Shown here: one piece after another, positions 7,803-14,929 of the stretch
How the letters are laid out: each line of letters begins with the position of its first letter
Position numbering within the stretch: position 1 is the stretch's first letter
From: Deltaproteobacteria bacterium
GTDB lineage: Bacteria > Desulfobacterota > DSM-4660 > Desulfatiglandales > Desulfatiglandaceae
Direction: 5' to 3'
Length of the DNA: 19,431 bases
Assembly: GCA_018644785.1 (NCBI GenBank)
Contig: JABGPV010000071.1
Coordinates: 1-19,431, forward strand
The notes under the pieces: generated by a model
The model's database searches: none
What the model saw: only the letters and a program-made list of their open reading frames with translations
What the model was told of the DNA's origin: nothing
Program-made: the position numbers and the translations under genes

Positions 7803-7898
7803 GTAGGGGTGCCCCTTGTGGGTGCCCAGTGCCCCCTGGGATACCCAGCATGAAAGGCAAAGGCCCACAAAGGGGCAACCACAAGGGATTGTCCCTAC
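7803..7898. repeat. Imperfect inverted repeat of ~25-bp arms in the metK leader
   Basis: The left arm (7803-7827, beginning GTAGGGGTGCCCCTTGTGG) pairs with the right arm (7873-7898, ending GGGATTGTCCCTAC). The core CCCTTGTGG/CCACAAGGG is perfectly complementary, with a few mismatches beside it. A smaller nested hairpin, CCAGTGCCCCCTGG, lies inside. In the panC-metK transcript this folds into a long stable hairpin ending about 13 nt before the metK ribosome binding site. No T-run follows it, so it is not a standard terminator. It looks like a dispersed palindromic (REP/MITE-like) element. Confidence 0.8.
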
Positions 7899-7905
7899 TT
7901 ACACT

Positions 7906-8754
7906 TCAATATTTCTTCAATCGGCCGTTATCAATCAACCGGGTCTTTCCCACTCGAACCGCCAAAGCCATCAGGGTGCCTTCAGAAAGGGTCGTCACAT
8001 CGTCCAGGGTAACCGGATCACACAGGGCGATATAATCGATCTCCGTGTAAGGATGTTCCAGGATGTAGGATCGCACAATATCAGTTACCACCCGGGCATC
8101 CTTCTCCCCATCGTTAAAGAGCCGTTGTGCCAGGTCCAGGGATTTTTTGAGTGAAAGGGCCGATTTTCGCTCTTCCGAAGTCAGGAAACTGTTCCGGGAG
8201 CTCATGGCCAATCCGTCTCTTTCCCTTACCGTTGGAACACCGATGATCTGAATATCCATATCAAGATCCATGACCATCCGGCTGATCACAGCCAGTTGCT
8301 GATAGTCTTTCTGACCAAAAACAGCCACATGGGGCTTTACGATATTAAACAGTTTCGCCACAACGGTGGTCACCCCGTCAAAGTGTCCCGGCCGCGACAG
8401 GCCGCACAGATGATTCGGCAGATCTTTCACCACCACGCTGGTATGAGCGCCCTGAGGGTACATCTCCGCCGGAGAGGGCATGAACACCGTATGGCCCCCC
8501 ACCGCTTCAACTTTCTTGAGATCCCCCTCGGTGTCCCTGGGATAAACCTCAAAATCTTCATTGGGACCGAACTGGGTAGGATTAACGAAAAGGCTCACGA
8601 CCAGCCGATCGCAATGATCCTTTGCCGCCCGCATCAACATGAGATGCCCCTCATGAAGGAACCCCATGGTGGGCACCAGGGCAAGGGACTCTCCCGCCAT
8701 GCGAATGGCATCGGAAGCCTGCTGCATGTGGTTAACGGTTTTTATGATTTCCAT
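7906..8754 (-). CDS. panC: Pantothenate synthetase
   Basis: Joins pantoate and beta-alanine with ATP to make pantothenate, the precursor of coenzyme A. The 282-aa protein shows the nucleotidyltransferase HIGH-type motif in VPTMGFLHEGHL (H34, H37), FVNPTQFGPNEDFEVYPRD, the pantoate-binding GLSRPGHFDGVTTVVAKLFN, GQKDYQQL (147-154) with the phosphate-binding lysine, and the late SSRNSFLT loop. The length matches the family. It begins 19 nt after the rsmA stop, with AAGG about 13 nt upstream of the ATG. No panB or panD is present in the window. It is the last gene before the inverted repeat in front of metK. Confidence 0.96.
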   Translation of the reverse strand: MEIIKTVNHMQQASDAIRMAGESLALVPTMGFLHEGHLMLMRAAKDHCDRLVVSLFVNPTQFGPNEDFEVYPRDTEGDLKKVEAVGGHTVFMPSPAEMYPQGAHTSVVVKDLPNHLCGLSRPGHFDGVTTVVAKLFNIVKPHVAVFGQKDYQQLAVISRMVMDLDMDIQIIGVPTVRERDGLAMSSRNSFLTSEERKSALSLKKSLDLAQRLFNDGEKDARVVTDIVRSYILEHPYTEIDYIALCDPVTLDDVTTLSEGTLMALAVRVGKTRLIDNGRLKKY

Positions 8755-8773
8755 GGAAAAATTTTGCCTTATA

Positions 8774-9631
8774 TCATTTGGTCATTTCGTTGTCAATTGC
8801 TAGCGCGGACGATAACCGCAGAAAATCCCCCATATCGACCACTTCCGCCCGTTTTCCGGATTCTATTTCACATGCCGCCAGGGCGTTTGAAAGGGATTCG
8901 CGGGTCTGATCCGGCATTGCGCCTTTCAGGGAGTTCAAAATCGTCTTTCTTCGGTGGGCAAAAGCCCCCTTGACCACTTTTCTGAAAAACCCCTCATGGA
9001 CCGCTCTTTGGGGATACGGTTTTTCAAAATCAACAGAGACCACCATGGAATCCACTTTGGGCACGGGAAAAAAAGACCCCTTTAACACTTTGAGAAGTGA
9101 AAGGACTCTGGCATGGTATTGCACCATGAGGGTCAAAGCCCCGTATGTCTTGCTTCCGGAGGAGGCTGTCAACCGTTCGGCGACTTCCTTCTGAAACATG
9201 AGGACGGCTTGCCCCATCCATTGGGGATTTTGACACATCTTCTCGAGAACAGGCGATGAGATATTGTAAGGCAGATTCCCGATGATGGGAATTCTGCCCT
9301 GAAAATGATTTCTTAACGTTTTCCAGTCCAACTTCAGGATATCCCCGTGCAACAAGGTCACGTTGTTGAGACCGGCCTTTTTGAGGCTACCACTCAGCCA
9401 TTCCACCAGTTGGACATCCTTTTCAACAGCCACCACATGTTTCACCTTTCCAGCCAGGGGCAGGGTCAAGGCGCCTTTTCCCGGTCCGATTTCCAAAACC
9501 GTGTCATCAGCCGAAAATCCCGAAAGGAATATGATCTTTTCGCTGATGGTGGGGTCCACCAGAAAATTCTGTCCCAGTCTCTTTTTGGGCCTAAAGGGCT
9601 GACCTGCTTTATGTGATCCGACAAATGCCAA
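8774..9631 (-). CDS. rsmA: 16S rRNA (adenine1518-N6/adenine1519-N6)-dimethyltransferase
   Basis: KsgA/RsmA dimethylates two adjacent adenosines in the 3' terminal helix of 16S rRNA late in 30S subunit assembly, using SAM. The 285-aa protein contains KKRLGQNFLVDPTISEKII at the N-terminus, the SAM-binding loop EIGPGKGALTLPLA (~47-60) and the catalytic motif NLPYNISSPVL. The start is a TTG at 9631, preceded by AGGGG at a spacing of 7 nt, and no ATG lies before the conserved region. It follows the DUF2062 gene by 10 nt and precedes panC by 19 nt, so these genes are co-transcribed. Confidence 0.95.
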   Translation of the reverse strand: MAFVGSHKAGQPFRPKKRLGQNFLVDPTISEKIIFLSGFSADDTVLEIGPGKGALTLPLAGKVKHVVAVEKDVQLVEWLSGSLKKAGLNNVTLLHGDILKLDWKTLRNHFQGRIPIIGNLPYNISSPVLEKMCQNPQWMGQAVLMFQKEVAERLTASSGSKTYGALTLMVQYHARVLSLLKVLKGSFFPVPKVDSMVVSVDFEKPYPQRAVHEGFFRKVVKGAFAHRRKTILNSLKGAMPDQTRESLSNALAACEIESGKRAEVVDMGDFLRLSSALAIDNEMTK

Positions 9632-9641
9632 TATTCAGCCC

Positions 9642-10127
9642 CTAACCGGAGTCCCGCCACCGCCGTATGCGTTTGAAAATATATAGGAAAACAAAATAGG
9701 AAGGCAATGCGACGCTTATCCCCATGATCACACCCCCCACAAGAAACGCGGCCCCCATCAGCCCACCCGCCTCAAAAATTTTTTCCACAATGGCCATGGA
9801 TTCCGCTTCGGATCGAACCATGTCCATGATGGTTGTAAACATGGCACTATACCCTTCCATGCCCAGGACCCAGGCACCCAGCTTATAGCTGAAGTAATAT
9901 AGAAAATACCAGTTCAGGGGATTGCTGATCCACGTCCCCAGGGCCGCTGTGATTTTACTTCCCTTGAAAACCAGAGCCAGTGCAACGGAAAGGGCCATTT
10001 GAAACGGCATGATGGGCATCATGCCCGTAAAGATCCCGAACGCCATGCCGAGCGCCAGTTCATGGGGATCGCCCCGCAATCGAATGAATCGGAGATAGTA
10101 GTATCGGGCCAGCCTGCGTGCTTTCAA
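9642..10127 (-). CDS. DUF2062 domain membrane protein
   Basis: A 161-aa inner-membrane protein of unknown function. The DUF2062 pattern is clear: a basic N-terminus (KARRLARYYYLRFIRLRG), then DPHELALGMAFGIFTGMMPI, a hydrophobic stretch, ISNPLNWYFLYYFSYKLGAW, and a last long hydrophobic segment GAAFLVGGVIMGISVALPSY before a basic end. Three or four membrane segments are likely. The start appears to be a TTG at 10127, because the frame is closed just upstream and no ATG precedes the basic stretch; the ribosome binding site is weak. It lies 20 nt after tsaD and 10 nt before rsmA. Confidence 0.85.
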   Translation of the reverse strand: MKARRLARYYYLRFIRLRGDPHELALGMAFGIFTGMMPIMPFQMALSVALALVFKGSKITAALGTWISNPLNWYFLYYFSYKLGAWVLGMEGYSAMFTTIMDMVRSEAESMAIVEKIFEAGGLMGAAFLVGGVIMGISVALPSYFVFLYIFKRIRRWRDSG

Positions 10128-10147
10128 GATTGCTCACACATCATCGG

Positions 10148-11176
10148 TTATTCGCTCATCAGGTCCTGAATCGGATACTTGGCCCTCACGTCCACAGCCA
10201 TATGGGCAGTATCATTTCGCATAAACCGGTGGTAGCCTGTCAGGGCGATCATGGCCCCATTGTCCGTGCAGTAAGCGGGTCGCGGGTAATATACCCGGAT
10301 ACCATCCAGACCTGCAGTTTCCACCAGAGATTTTCTTAAATGGTTATTGCATGCCACGCCGCCTGCGAGCATCACCGAAGCCACCCCCATGCGTTTTGCG
10401 GCGGCCATAACCTTTCCCACCAGAACATCCACGACGGATTCCTGGAAAGACGCAACAATATCGTTCAAACTGATCTCAGCGCTTAATAAAGGGTCTTTGC
10501 GCCATTTTTTCAGAAACAGGGAAACGGCTGTTTTGAGCCCGCTGAAACTGAAATCTAACGAGGTGTTGGACATATAGGCCCGTGGAAAAGCCACGCCATC
10601 GGGACGTCCCTCTCTGGATGCTTTTTCGATGGCAACCCCTCCCGGATAACCCATTCCGGAAATCTTGGCCACCTTATCAAATGCTTCACCGGCTGCATCA
10701 TCCAGGGTCTGGCCGAGAAGGGTATAGCGACCGAAATCCTCAACAAAATAGAGGCTCGTATGCCCACCGGAGACCGTCAGGGCCACAAAAGGAAAGGGAG
10801 GATGTTCCGCTTCCAGAAAAATGGAAAGGATGTGGGCTTCCAGGTGGTTCACGGCAATCAAGGGCTTTTCCAGCACCCAGGCCAACCCTTTGGCATAGTA
10901 TAGTCCCACCAGAAGCGCCCCCACCAGTCCAGGGCCCACGGTGACGGCAACGCCGTCCAGGTCCGCCATGCCGAGCCCCGCGTGTTTCAAGGCCTCATCC
11001 ACCACAGGCACGATATTTCTCACATGCTCCCTGGAAGCCAGTTCAGGAACCACCCCACCGTGAGGGTGGTGCACGGCTACCTGAGAGTGGATCACATTGG
11101 CCAGGGTTTGATTTCCACCGGCCACGATGCCGGCGGATGTATCATCACAGGATGTATCGATGCCTAAAACAATCAT
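10148..11176 (-). CDS. tsaD: tRNA N6-adenosine threonylcarbamoyltransferase
   Basis: The catalytic subunit that transfers the threonylcarbamoyl group to A37 of ANN-decoding tRNAs, forming t6A. The 342-aa protein has the ASKHA-fold start MIVLGIDTSCDDTSAGIV, the SREHVRNIVPVVDEALKHAG block, GPGLVGALLVGL, the metal ligands H111 and H115 in VNHLEAHILS, SGGHTSLY, and the second nucleotide-binding AGGVACNNHLRK. The length is normal. The ATG follows a weak GAG-rich stretch 16 nt after the ComEA-like gene. TsaE, which works in the same pathway, is encoded three genes upstream. No TsaB or TsaC gene is present in the window. Confidence 0.97.
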   Translation of the reverse strand: MIVLGIDTSCDDTSAGIVAGGNQTLANVIHSQVAVHHPHGGVVPELASREHVRNIVPVVDEALKHAGLGMADLDGVAVTVGPGLVGALLVGLYYAKGLAWVLEKPLIAVNHLEAHILSIFLEAEHPPFPFVALTVSGGHTSLYFVEDFGRYTLLGQTLDDAAGEAFDKVAKISGMGYPGGVAIEKASREGRPDGVAFPRAYMSNTSLDFSFSGLKTAVSLFLKKWRKDPLLSAEISLNDIVASFQESVVDVLVGKVMAAAKRMGVASVMLAGGVACNNHLRKSLVETAGLDGIRVYYPRPAYCTDNGAMIALTGYHRFMRNDTAHMAVDVRAKYPIQDLMSE

Positions 11177-11192
11177 TCCATTCTCAATGCAC

Positions 11193-11564
11193 TCATAATG
11201 TGAGGTAAGGGCTTATTTTGTGATAAAGGGATGCGCTGATCCCCCGGATGGACAACAGCTCATTTAACTGCGTAAATCCGCCTGTCCGTTCACGGGCACG
11301 AAGGATGGCCGCGGCCGTTTTAGGGCCGATTCCGGGTACAGCCGTTAACCCTAACGCCGAGTCGGTATTGACGGAGATGGGAATTCCCAGGGTAATCCGT
11401 TGAAAAGGCGACATTTGACCTGAGTCCTGAACAGACCCATTCCTTACGGACCGCGGCTCCAGAGGGAGGGACGTTTTCATGACGCCGCCCAGAAAGTTTG
11501 TGAGCAACAGCAAGAAAAGCAGGAAAAAACCCCCGGCTCCGCTAAAGTATTTCCTCTTTTGCAT
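11193..11564 (-). CDS. ComEA-like helix-hairpin-helix protein, membrane-anchored
   Basis: A 123-aa protein with one N-terminal membrane segment ([17 protein letters not shown], residues ~11-27) and a C-terminal double helix-hairpin-helix domain: [20 protein letters not shown], then [16 protein letters not shown]. This is the ComEA pattern of a membrane-anchored, non-specific DNA-binding domain. In competent bacteria ComEA captures DNA during uptake; a role in this organism is inferred only from the domain. The frame is open back to 11624, but I chose the ATG at 11564. It places the membrane helix at the N-terminus and overlaps the last codons of lysC by only 23 bases, consistent with translational coupling. 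No strong ribosome binding site is seen. Confidence 0.82.
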   Translation of the reverse strand: MQKRKYFSGAGGFFLLFLLLLTNFLGGVMKTSLPLEPRSVRNGSVQDSGQMSPFQRITLGIPISVNTDSALGLTAVPGIGPKTAAAILRARERTGGFTQLNELLSIRGISASLYHKISPYLTL

Positions 11565-12774
11565 GGTCCAGGCCAAAGGCGTCGTGAAGAACACGTACCG
11601 CCAGTTCCGTGTATTCTTCCTCAATGACGCAGGAAATCTTAATTTCCGACGTACTGATCATCATGATGTTGATGTTCTTTTCGGCCAGAGCCGAAAACAT
11701 CTTTTTGGCAATGCCCGCATGAACCCGCATGCCCACGCCGATGATGGAAACTTTGGCGATGTCCTCATCCCCCAGGACCGTTTCCGCGCCCACACTCTTG
11801 CCCACATCACTGACGAGCTTCATGGTCTTGTAAAAGTCCCCTTTGGGCACCGTAAAGGTCAGATCCGTGAATCCGTCCTGGCTGGTATTCTGAACGATCA
11901 TGTCCACAATAATGCCGGCTCTGTAAATCGGATCAAATATTCTGGACGCCACCCCCGGCTGATCCGGGACTTTTCGGATGGTGATCCTGGCCTCGTTCTT
12001 GTTATATGCCACGCCCGATACCGCGACCTTTTCCATGTCCTTTGTTTCAGCAACCACCATGGTACCCCTTTCCTTGTTAAAAGTGGATCTTACGTGAATC
12101 GGTACATTAAATTTCTTGGCAAACTCCACCGCACGGATTTCAAGGACTTTCGCCCCCATACTGGCCATCTCCAGCATTTCATCGTATGAAATAAAATCCA
12201 TCTTCTGCGCTTTCCGACACACATTGGGATCGGTCGTATAAACCCCGTCCACATCCGTCAAAATCTCGCACACATCGGCATCCAACGCCGCCGCAAGGGC
12301 CACCGCCGTGGTATCCGACCCGCCCCGACCCAGGGTGGTGATGTCACCGCGGGCGTCAAGACCCTGGAACCCGGCCACTGTAACAATCCGGCCAGCATCC
12401 AGGTTTCGGATAATCCGTGCAATCTCAATATCCCGTATTCTGGCTTTGCCGTGTAAATCGTCCGTGTGAATCGCCGCCTGGAACCCCAGAAGTGAACGGG
12501 CGTCATACCCCATGGATTTCAATGCTATGGCAAAGAGGGCAACACTGACCTGCTCCCCCGTACTCATGAGCACATCCAATTCCCGCAGATCCGGATCAGG
12601 ATCGATCTCTTTCGCCATGGTAATCAGGCCATCGGTTTGACCGGCCATGGCAGAAAGCACCACGACCATCTGGTTCCCTTCTCTGCAAGCTTCAATAACG
12701 CGCTCAGCCACCGCCTTAATCTTTTCAATGCTGCCCACCGAAGTGCCACCATATTTTTGTACGATTCGTGCCAT
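11542..12774 (-). CDS. lysC: Aspartate kinase (aspartokinase), single-function
   Basis: Phosphorylates aspartate in the first step toward lysine, methionine and threonine, and toward diaminopimelate for the cell wall. The 410-aa protein opens with [20 protein letters not shown], the kinase signature, and has [19 protein letters not shown] near 150 and [11 protein letters not shown]. Two C-terminal ACT domains follow: [20 protein letters not shown] around residues 265-285, and [19 protein letters not shown] further on. These indicate allosteric control by pathway amino acids, most often lysine and/or threonine. No homoserine dehydrogenase is fused. The ATG is preceded by GAGGAAAGGGT, 9 nt after tsaE. 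The 3' end overlaps the ComEA-like gene. Confidence 0.96.
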   Translation of the reverse strand: MARIVQKYGGTSVGSIEKIKAVAERVIEACREGNQMVVVLSAMAGQTDGLITMAKEIDPDPDLRELDVLMSTGEQVSVALFAIALKSMGYDARSLLGFQAAIHTDDLHGKARIRDIEIARIIRNLDAGRIVTVAGFQGLDARGDITTLGRGGSDTTAVALAAALDADVCEILTDVDGVYTTDPNVCRKAQKMDFISYDEMLEMASMGAKVLEIRAVEFAKKFNVPIHVRSTFNKERGTMVVAETKDMEKVAVSGVAYNKNEARITIRKVPDQPGVASRIFDPIYRAGIIVDMIVQNTSQDGFTDLTFTVPKGDFYKTMKLVSDVGKSVGAETVLGDEDIAKVSIIGVGMRVHAGIAKKMFSALAEKNINIMMISTSEIKISCVIEEEYTELAVRVLHDAFGLDHAKEEIL

Positions 12775-12783
12775 ACCCTTTCC

Positions 12784-13269
12784 TCATTCAAGCGACTGAT
12801 TTTTCAGCCCTGCTAAAATTTCAATCATCCGGGGGTTCTCCCCGGTCATCAGCAACTCTCGCGATTGCTCACCCAGAATTGAAAAGGCCACATTCAGTCG
12901 ACACTCCGGCAGGATTTCGGGCCACTTGTCGCCCCATTCCATGACCACAATACCCCTGCCGTCAAAACACTCATCCAACCCCGTATCCAGAAAATCCCCA
13001 TGGGTTTCCAAACGGTAAACGTCCATATGGAAAAGTGTACAAAGGCCCTCATATTCGTTCATCAGCGCAAAAGAAGGACTGGTCACCACCTCACGGGGAG
13101 AGACACCCACACCCAAGGCAATACCTTTGGTGAACCACGTTTTGCCACAACCCAACTCTCCCGACAGAACAATCAAATCGCCCGTTTGAAGGAGGCGGCC
13201 CAGTGTCGCCCCCAACCCAACGGTTTCTTCGGGGGATTCAGTCCGGTAACGCACGCGTTCGATTTTCAA
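12784..13269 (-). CDS. tsaE: tRNA threonylcarbamoyladenosine biosynthesis ATPase
   Basis: The small ATPase that resets the TsaB-TsaD complex in t6A synthesis. The 161-aa protein has a Walker A motif GELGCGKTWFTKGIALGVG (37-44 for the GxxxxGKT core), TSPSFALMNEYEG, and the family sequence HMDVYRLE with the catalytic-site aspartate, then VVMEWGDKW. Its length is typical. The likely start is TTG at 13269, which overlaps the TGA stop of the CBS gene as TTGA, so translation is probably coupled. A GTG five codons downstream (13254) is an alternative. It sits three genes upstream of tsaD. Confidence 0.95.
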   Translation of the reverse strand: MKIERVRYRTESPEETVGLGATLGRLLQTGDLIVLSGELGCGKTWFTKGIALGVGVSPREVVTSPSFALMNEYEGLCTLFHMDVYRLETHGDFLDTGLDECFDGRGIVVMEWGDKWPEILPECRLNVAFSILGEQSRELLMTGENPRMIEILAGLKNQSLE

Positions 13270-13715
13270 GAAATAAAAGTCCTTATCACGTCGCCCTTGC
13301 CAACAATGCCCACCAGACGCTCCCCATCCATAACGGGGATCGTATAAATCTTTTTCTGGGTCATGATGGTGGCGATTTCGTCAATGGCCGTTTTTTCATC
13401 CACGGTGACAACTTCACGGGTAAACAGGTCGCTAACGGTGGTGGCACTGATCTGTTTGATCTCCTTTTCAATGTTTTTCGAGCTTTCAAGATAAAACACG
13501 GCATCAAAAAGCGCCACGACCGTGGGGATGTGCAGTTTCTTGTCCTTTCGAATCAGGTCGCTTTCACAGATAATGCCGATCAGCAATCCTTCATCATCAA
13601 CCACGGGGACTCCGTTAATGCGATTTTTATACAGGATCTCTGCCAGTTCCTTGAGAGGCGTTTCCTTTTTGACGGTCATCACTTCCGTTGTCATAATATC
13701 GCTGGCATTCAACAT
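13266..13715 (-). CDS. Two-CBS-domain protein
   Basis: A 149-aa cytosolic protein consisting of little more than a tandem pair of CBS domains (roughly residues 7-62 and 90-147), which usually fold as one Bateman module and bind adenine nucleotides or SAM. Both repeats show the pattern: MTTEVMTVKKETPLKELAEI with INGVPVVDDEGLLIGIICES, and LFTREVVTVDEKTAIDEIAT with IYTIPVMDGERLVGIVGKGD. There is no attached enzyme or transporter domain, so its target is unknown. The ATG at 13715 follows TAGGAGGT at ideal spacing. It sits 19 nt after pdxJ and overlaps tsaE by four bases. Confidence 0.93.
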   Translation of the reverse strand: MLNASDIMTTEVMTVKKETPLKELAEILYKNRINGVPVVDDEGLLIGIICESDLIRKDKKLHIPTVVALFDAVFYLESSKNIEKEIKQISATTVSDLFTREVVTVDEKTAIDEIATIMTQKKIYTIPVMDGERLVGIVGKGDVIRTFIS

Positions 13716-13734
13716 GATTGTGTACCTCCTAGCC

Positions 13735-14454
13735 TTAAAAGGATTTCACCAGTTCAATCATTTTTCGAACCGCCTGATCAAACCCCACCAGAACCGCCAT
13801 GGCAACAATGCTGTGCCCGATGCTGTATTCTTCTACCAGGGGGAGCGATTCAAACCTTTTGATGTTCATATAGTTGAGCCCATGGCCGGCGCTGATGCCC
13901 AAACCCATTGACGAAGCCGCTTGTGCAGCGCGAACAACCCGTTCAAAGCGCCTTTTCGCCTCCTTCTCGGATTCTGCCTCTGAGTAATGACCGGTGTGAA
14001 TCTCAATAATATCTCCCCCGCAACCGCGGGCAGCCTCAACTTGATCCGGATTTGGATCTATGAAAAAACTGACCTTGATTCCCGCCTGGTGAAGCCGCTC
14101 AACAACCTTGCCATAATGGTCCGGTCGGGCCACAACATCCAGCCCACCTTCGGTGGTCAGTTCTTCCCTTTTTTCAGGTACCAGGGTCACCATATCCGGT
14201 TTGACGGAAGCGGCTATTTCAACCATCTCGTCAACTGCCGCCATTTCCATGTTGAGCCTTGTCTTTACGGTCTCCCGCAACAACCTGAGATCCCTGTCAT
14301 TGATGTGACGTCTGTCCTCCCTGAGGTGACAAATAATGCCATCCGCACCCGCAAGCTCAGCAAGACCCGCCGCCAGGACCGGATCGGGGACGTCAATTCC
14401 CCTGGCCTGACGAACCGTTGCCACATGATCCACATTAACCGCCAGTTTTGCCAT
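13735..14454 (-). CDS. pdxJ: Pyridoxine 5'-phosphate synthase
   Basis: Condenses 1-deoxy-D-xylulose 5-phosphate with 3-amino-2-oxopropyl phosphate to form pyridoxine 5'-phosphate, the ring-closing step of the DXP-dependent vitamin B6 route. The 239-aa TIM-barrel protein shows LAVNVDHVATVRQARG at the N-terminus, ADGIICHLREDRRHINDRDL, TLVPEKREELTTEGG, SFFIDPNPDQ, IEIHTGHYSEAE and GISAGHGLNYMN, which are the expected active-site blocks. The ATG follows GGAGGGTGGATGA, 19 nt after ybeY. In related genomes acpS and a NAD(P)HX-repair gene often come next; here pdxJ leads straight to the CBS gene. Confidence 0.97.
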   Translation of the reverse strand: MAKLAVNVDHVATVRQARGIDVPDPVLAAGLAELAGADGIICHLREDRRHINDRDLRLLRETVKTRLNMEMAAVDEMVEIAASVKPDMVTLVPEKREELTTEGGLDVVARPDHYGKVVERLHQAGIKVSFFIDPNPDQVEAARGCGGDIIEIHTGHYSEAESEKEAKRRFERVVRAAQAASSMGLGISAGHGLNYMNIKRFESLPLVEEYSIGHSIVAMAVLVGFDQAVRKMIELVKSF

Positions 14455-14473
14455 TCATCCACCCTCCACAAGT

Positions 14474-14929
14474 TCACGGCTTTTCGAGAAGTGCCATCAA
14501 CCGCTCTTCTTCTTTTGTCATGCACATGGCATCCACTTGAGATTTCTCATGATCATACCCCAGAAGGTGTAAAATACCGTGAATCAACAATCGGTCAACG
14601 GTCCTTTCAAAGGACTGTTCCAGTTCTTCCGCATCCCGCAAAGCCGTTTCCACGGAAACAACCACATCTCCCAGCATGACCGGCTCAAAAAGGGCGGGGG
14701 CTATCTCCCCGTCCAGGTCTTCCGTCATGGGGAACGACAGCACATCGGTAGGACCTTCCTTGTCCCGGTATTGCCGATTCAGCGCCGCCATGTGTTCATC
14801 GTCTGTAAACAGGACGCTCAACTCTTTATCAAGACAGCCCAAGTCTTCTAAGGCTCTCTTCGCTTTCACCCTTATTTTCTGCTCGTCCAGTCCGGGAATC
14901 GGACAGTCCATCCTGATCAGTATCTCCAT
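14474..14929 (-). CDS. ybeY: Endoribonuclease YbeY, rRNA maturation factor
   Basis: A zinc-dependent single-strand RNase needed for 16S rRNA 3'-end maturation and 70S quality control. The 151-aa protein has the metal-binding signature HGILHLLGYDH (H117, H121, H127), preceded by RQYRDKEGPTDVLSFPM and LGDVVVSVETA, all typical of the family. The ATG at 14929 lies 101 nt inside the 3' end of the upstream 7TM-HD gene, in another frame. GGAAGACTGAAA just before it can act as ribosome binding site. The N-terminal residues MEILIRMDCPIP fit the usual first strand of YbeY, so the long overlap looks real and not a start error. The phoH / 7TM-HD / ybeY order is widely conserved. Confidence 0.95.
   Translation of the reverse strand: MEILIRMDCPIPGLDEQKIRVKAKRALEDLGCLDKELSVLFTDDEHMAALNRQYRDKEGPTDVLSFPMTEDLDGEIAPALFEPVMLGDVVVSVETALRDAEELEQSFERTVDRLLIHGILHLLGYDHEKSQVDAMCMTKEEERLMALLEKP

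Noticed and set aside
6573..7853. A 426-codon open frame on the plus strand, opposite metK
   Set aside because: It is fully antisense to metK, rich in His/Gly as expected from a complementary frame, has no ribosome binding site and resembles no family. MetK on the other strand is unmistakable.
7776..7905. A SAM or SAH riboswitch upstream of metK-ahcY
   Set aside because: I looked for the conserved cores of these riboswitches and saw only the inverted repeat. The 53-nt metK-ahcY gap is also too short and lacks such a fold.
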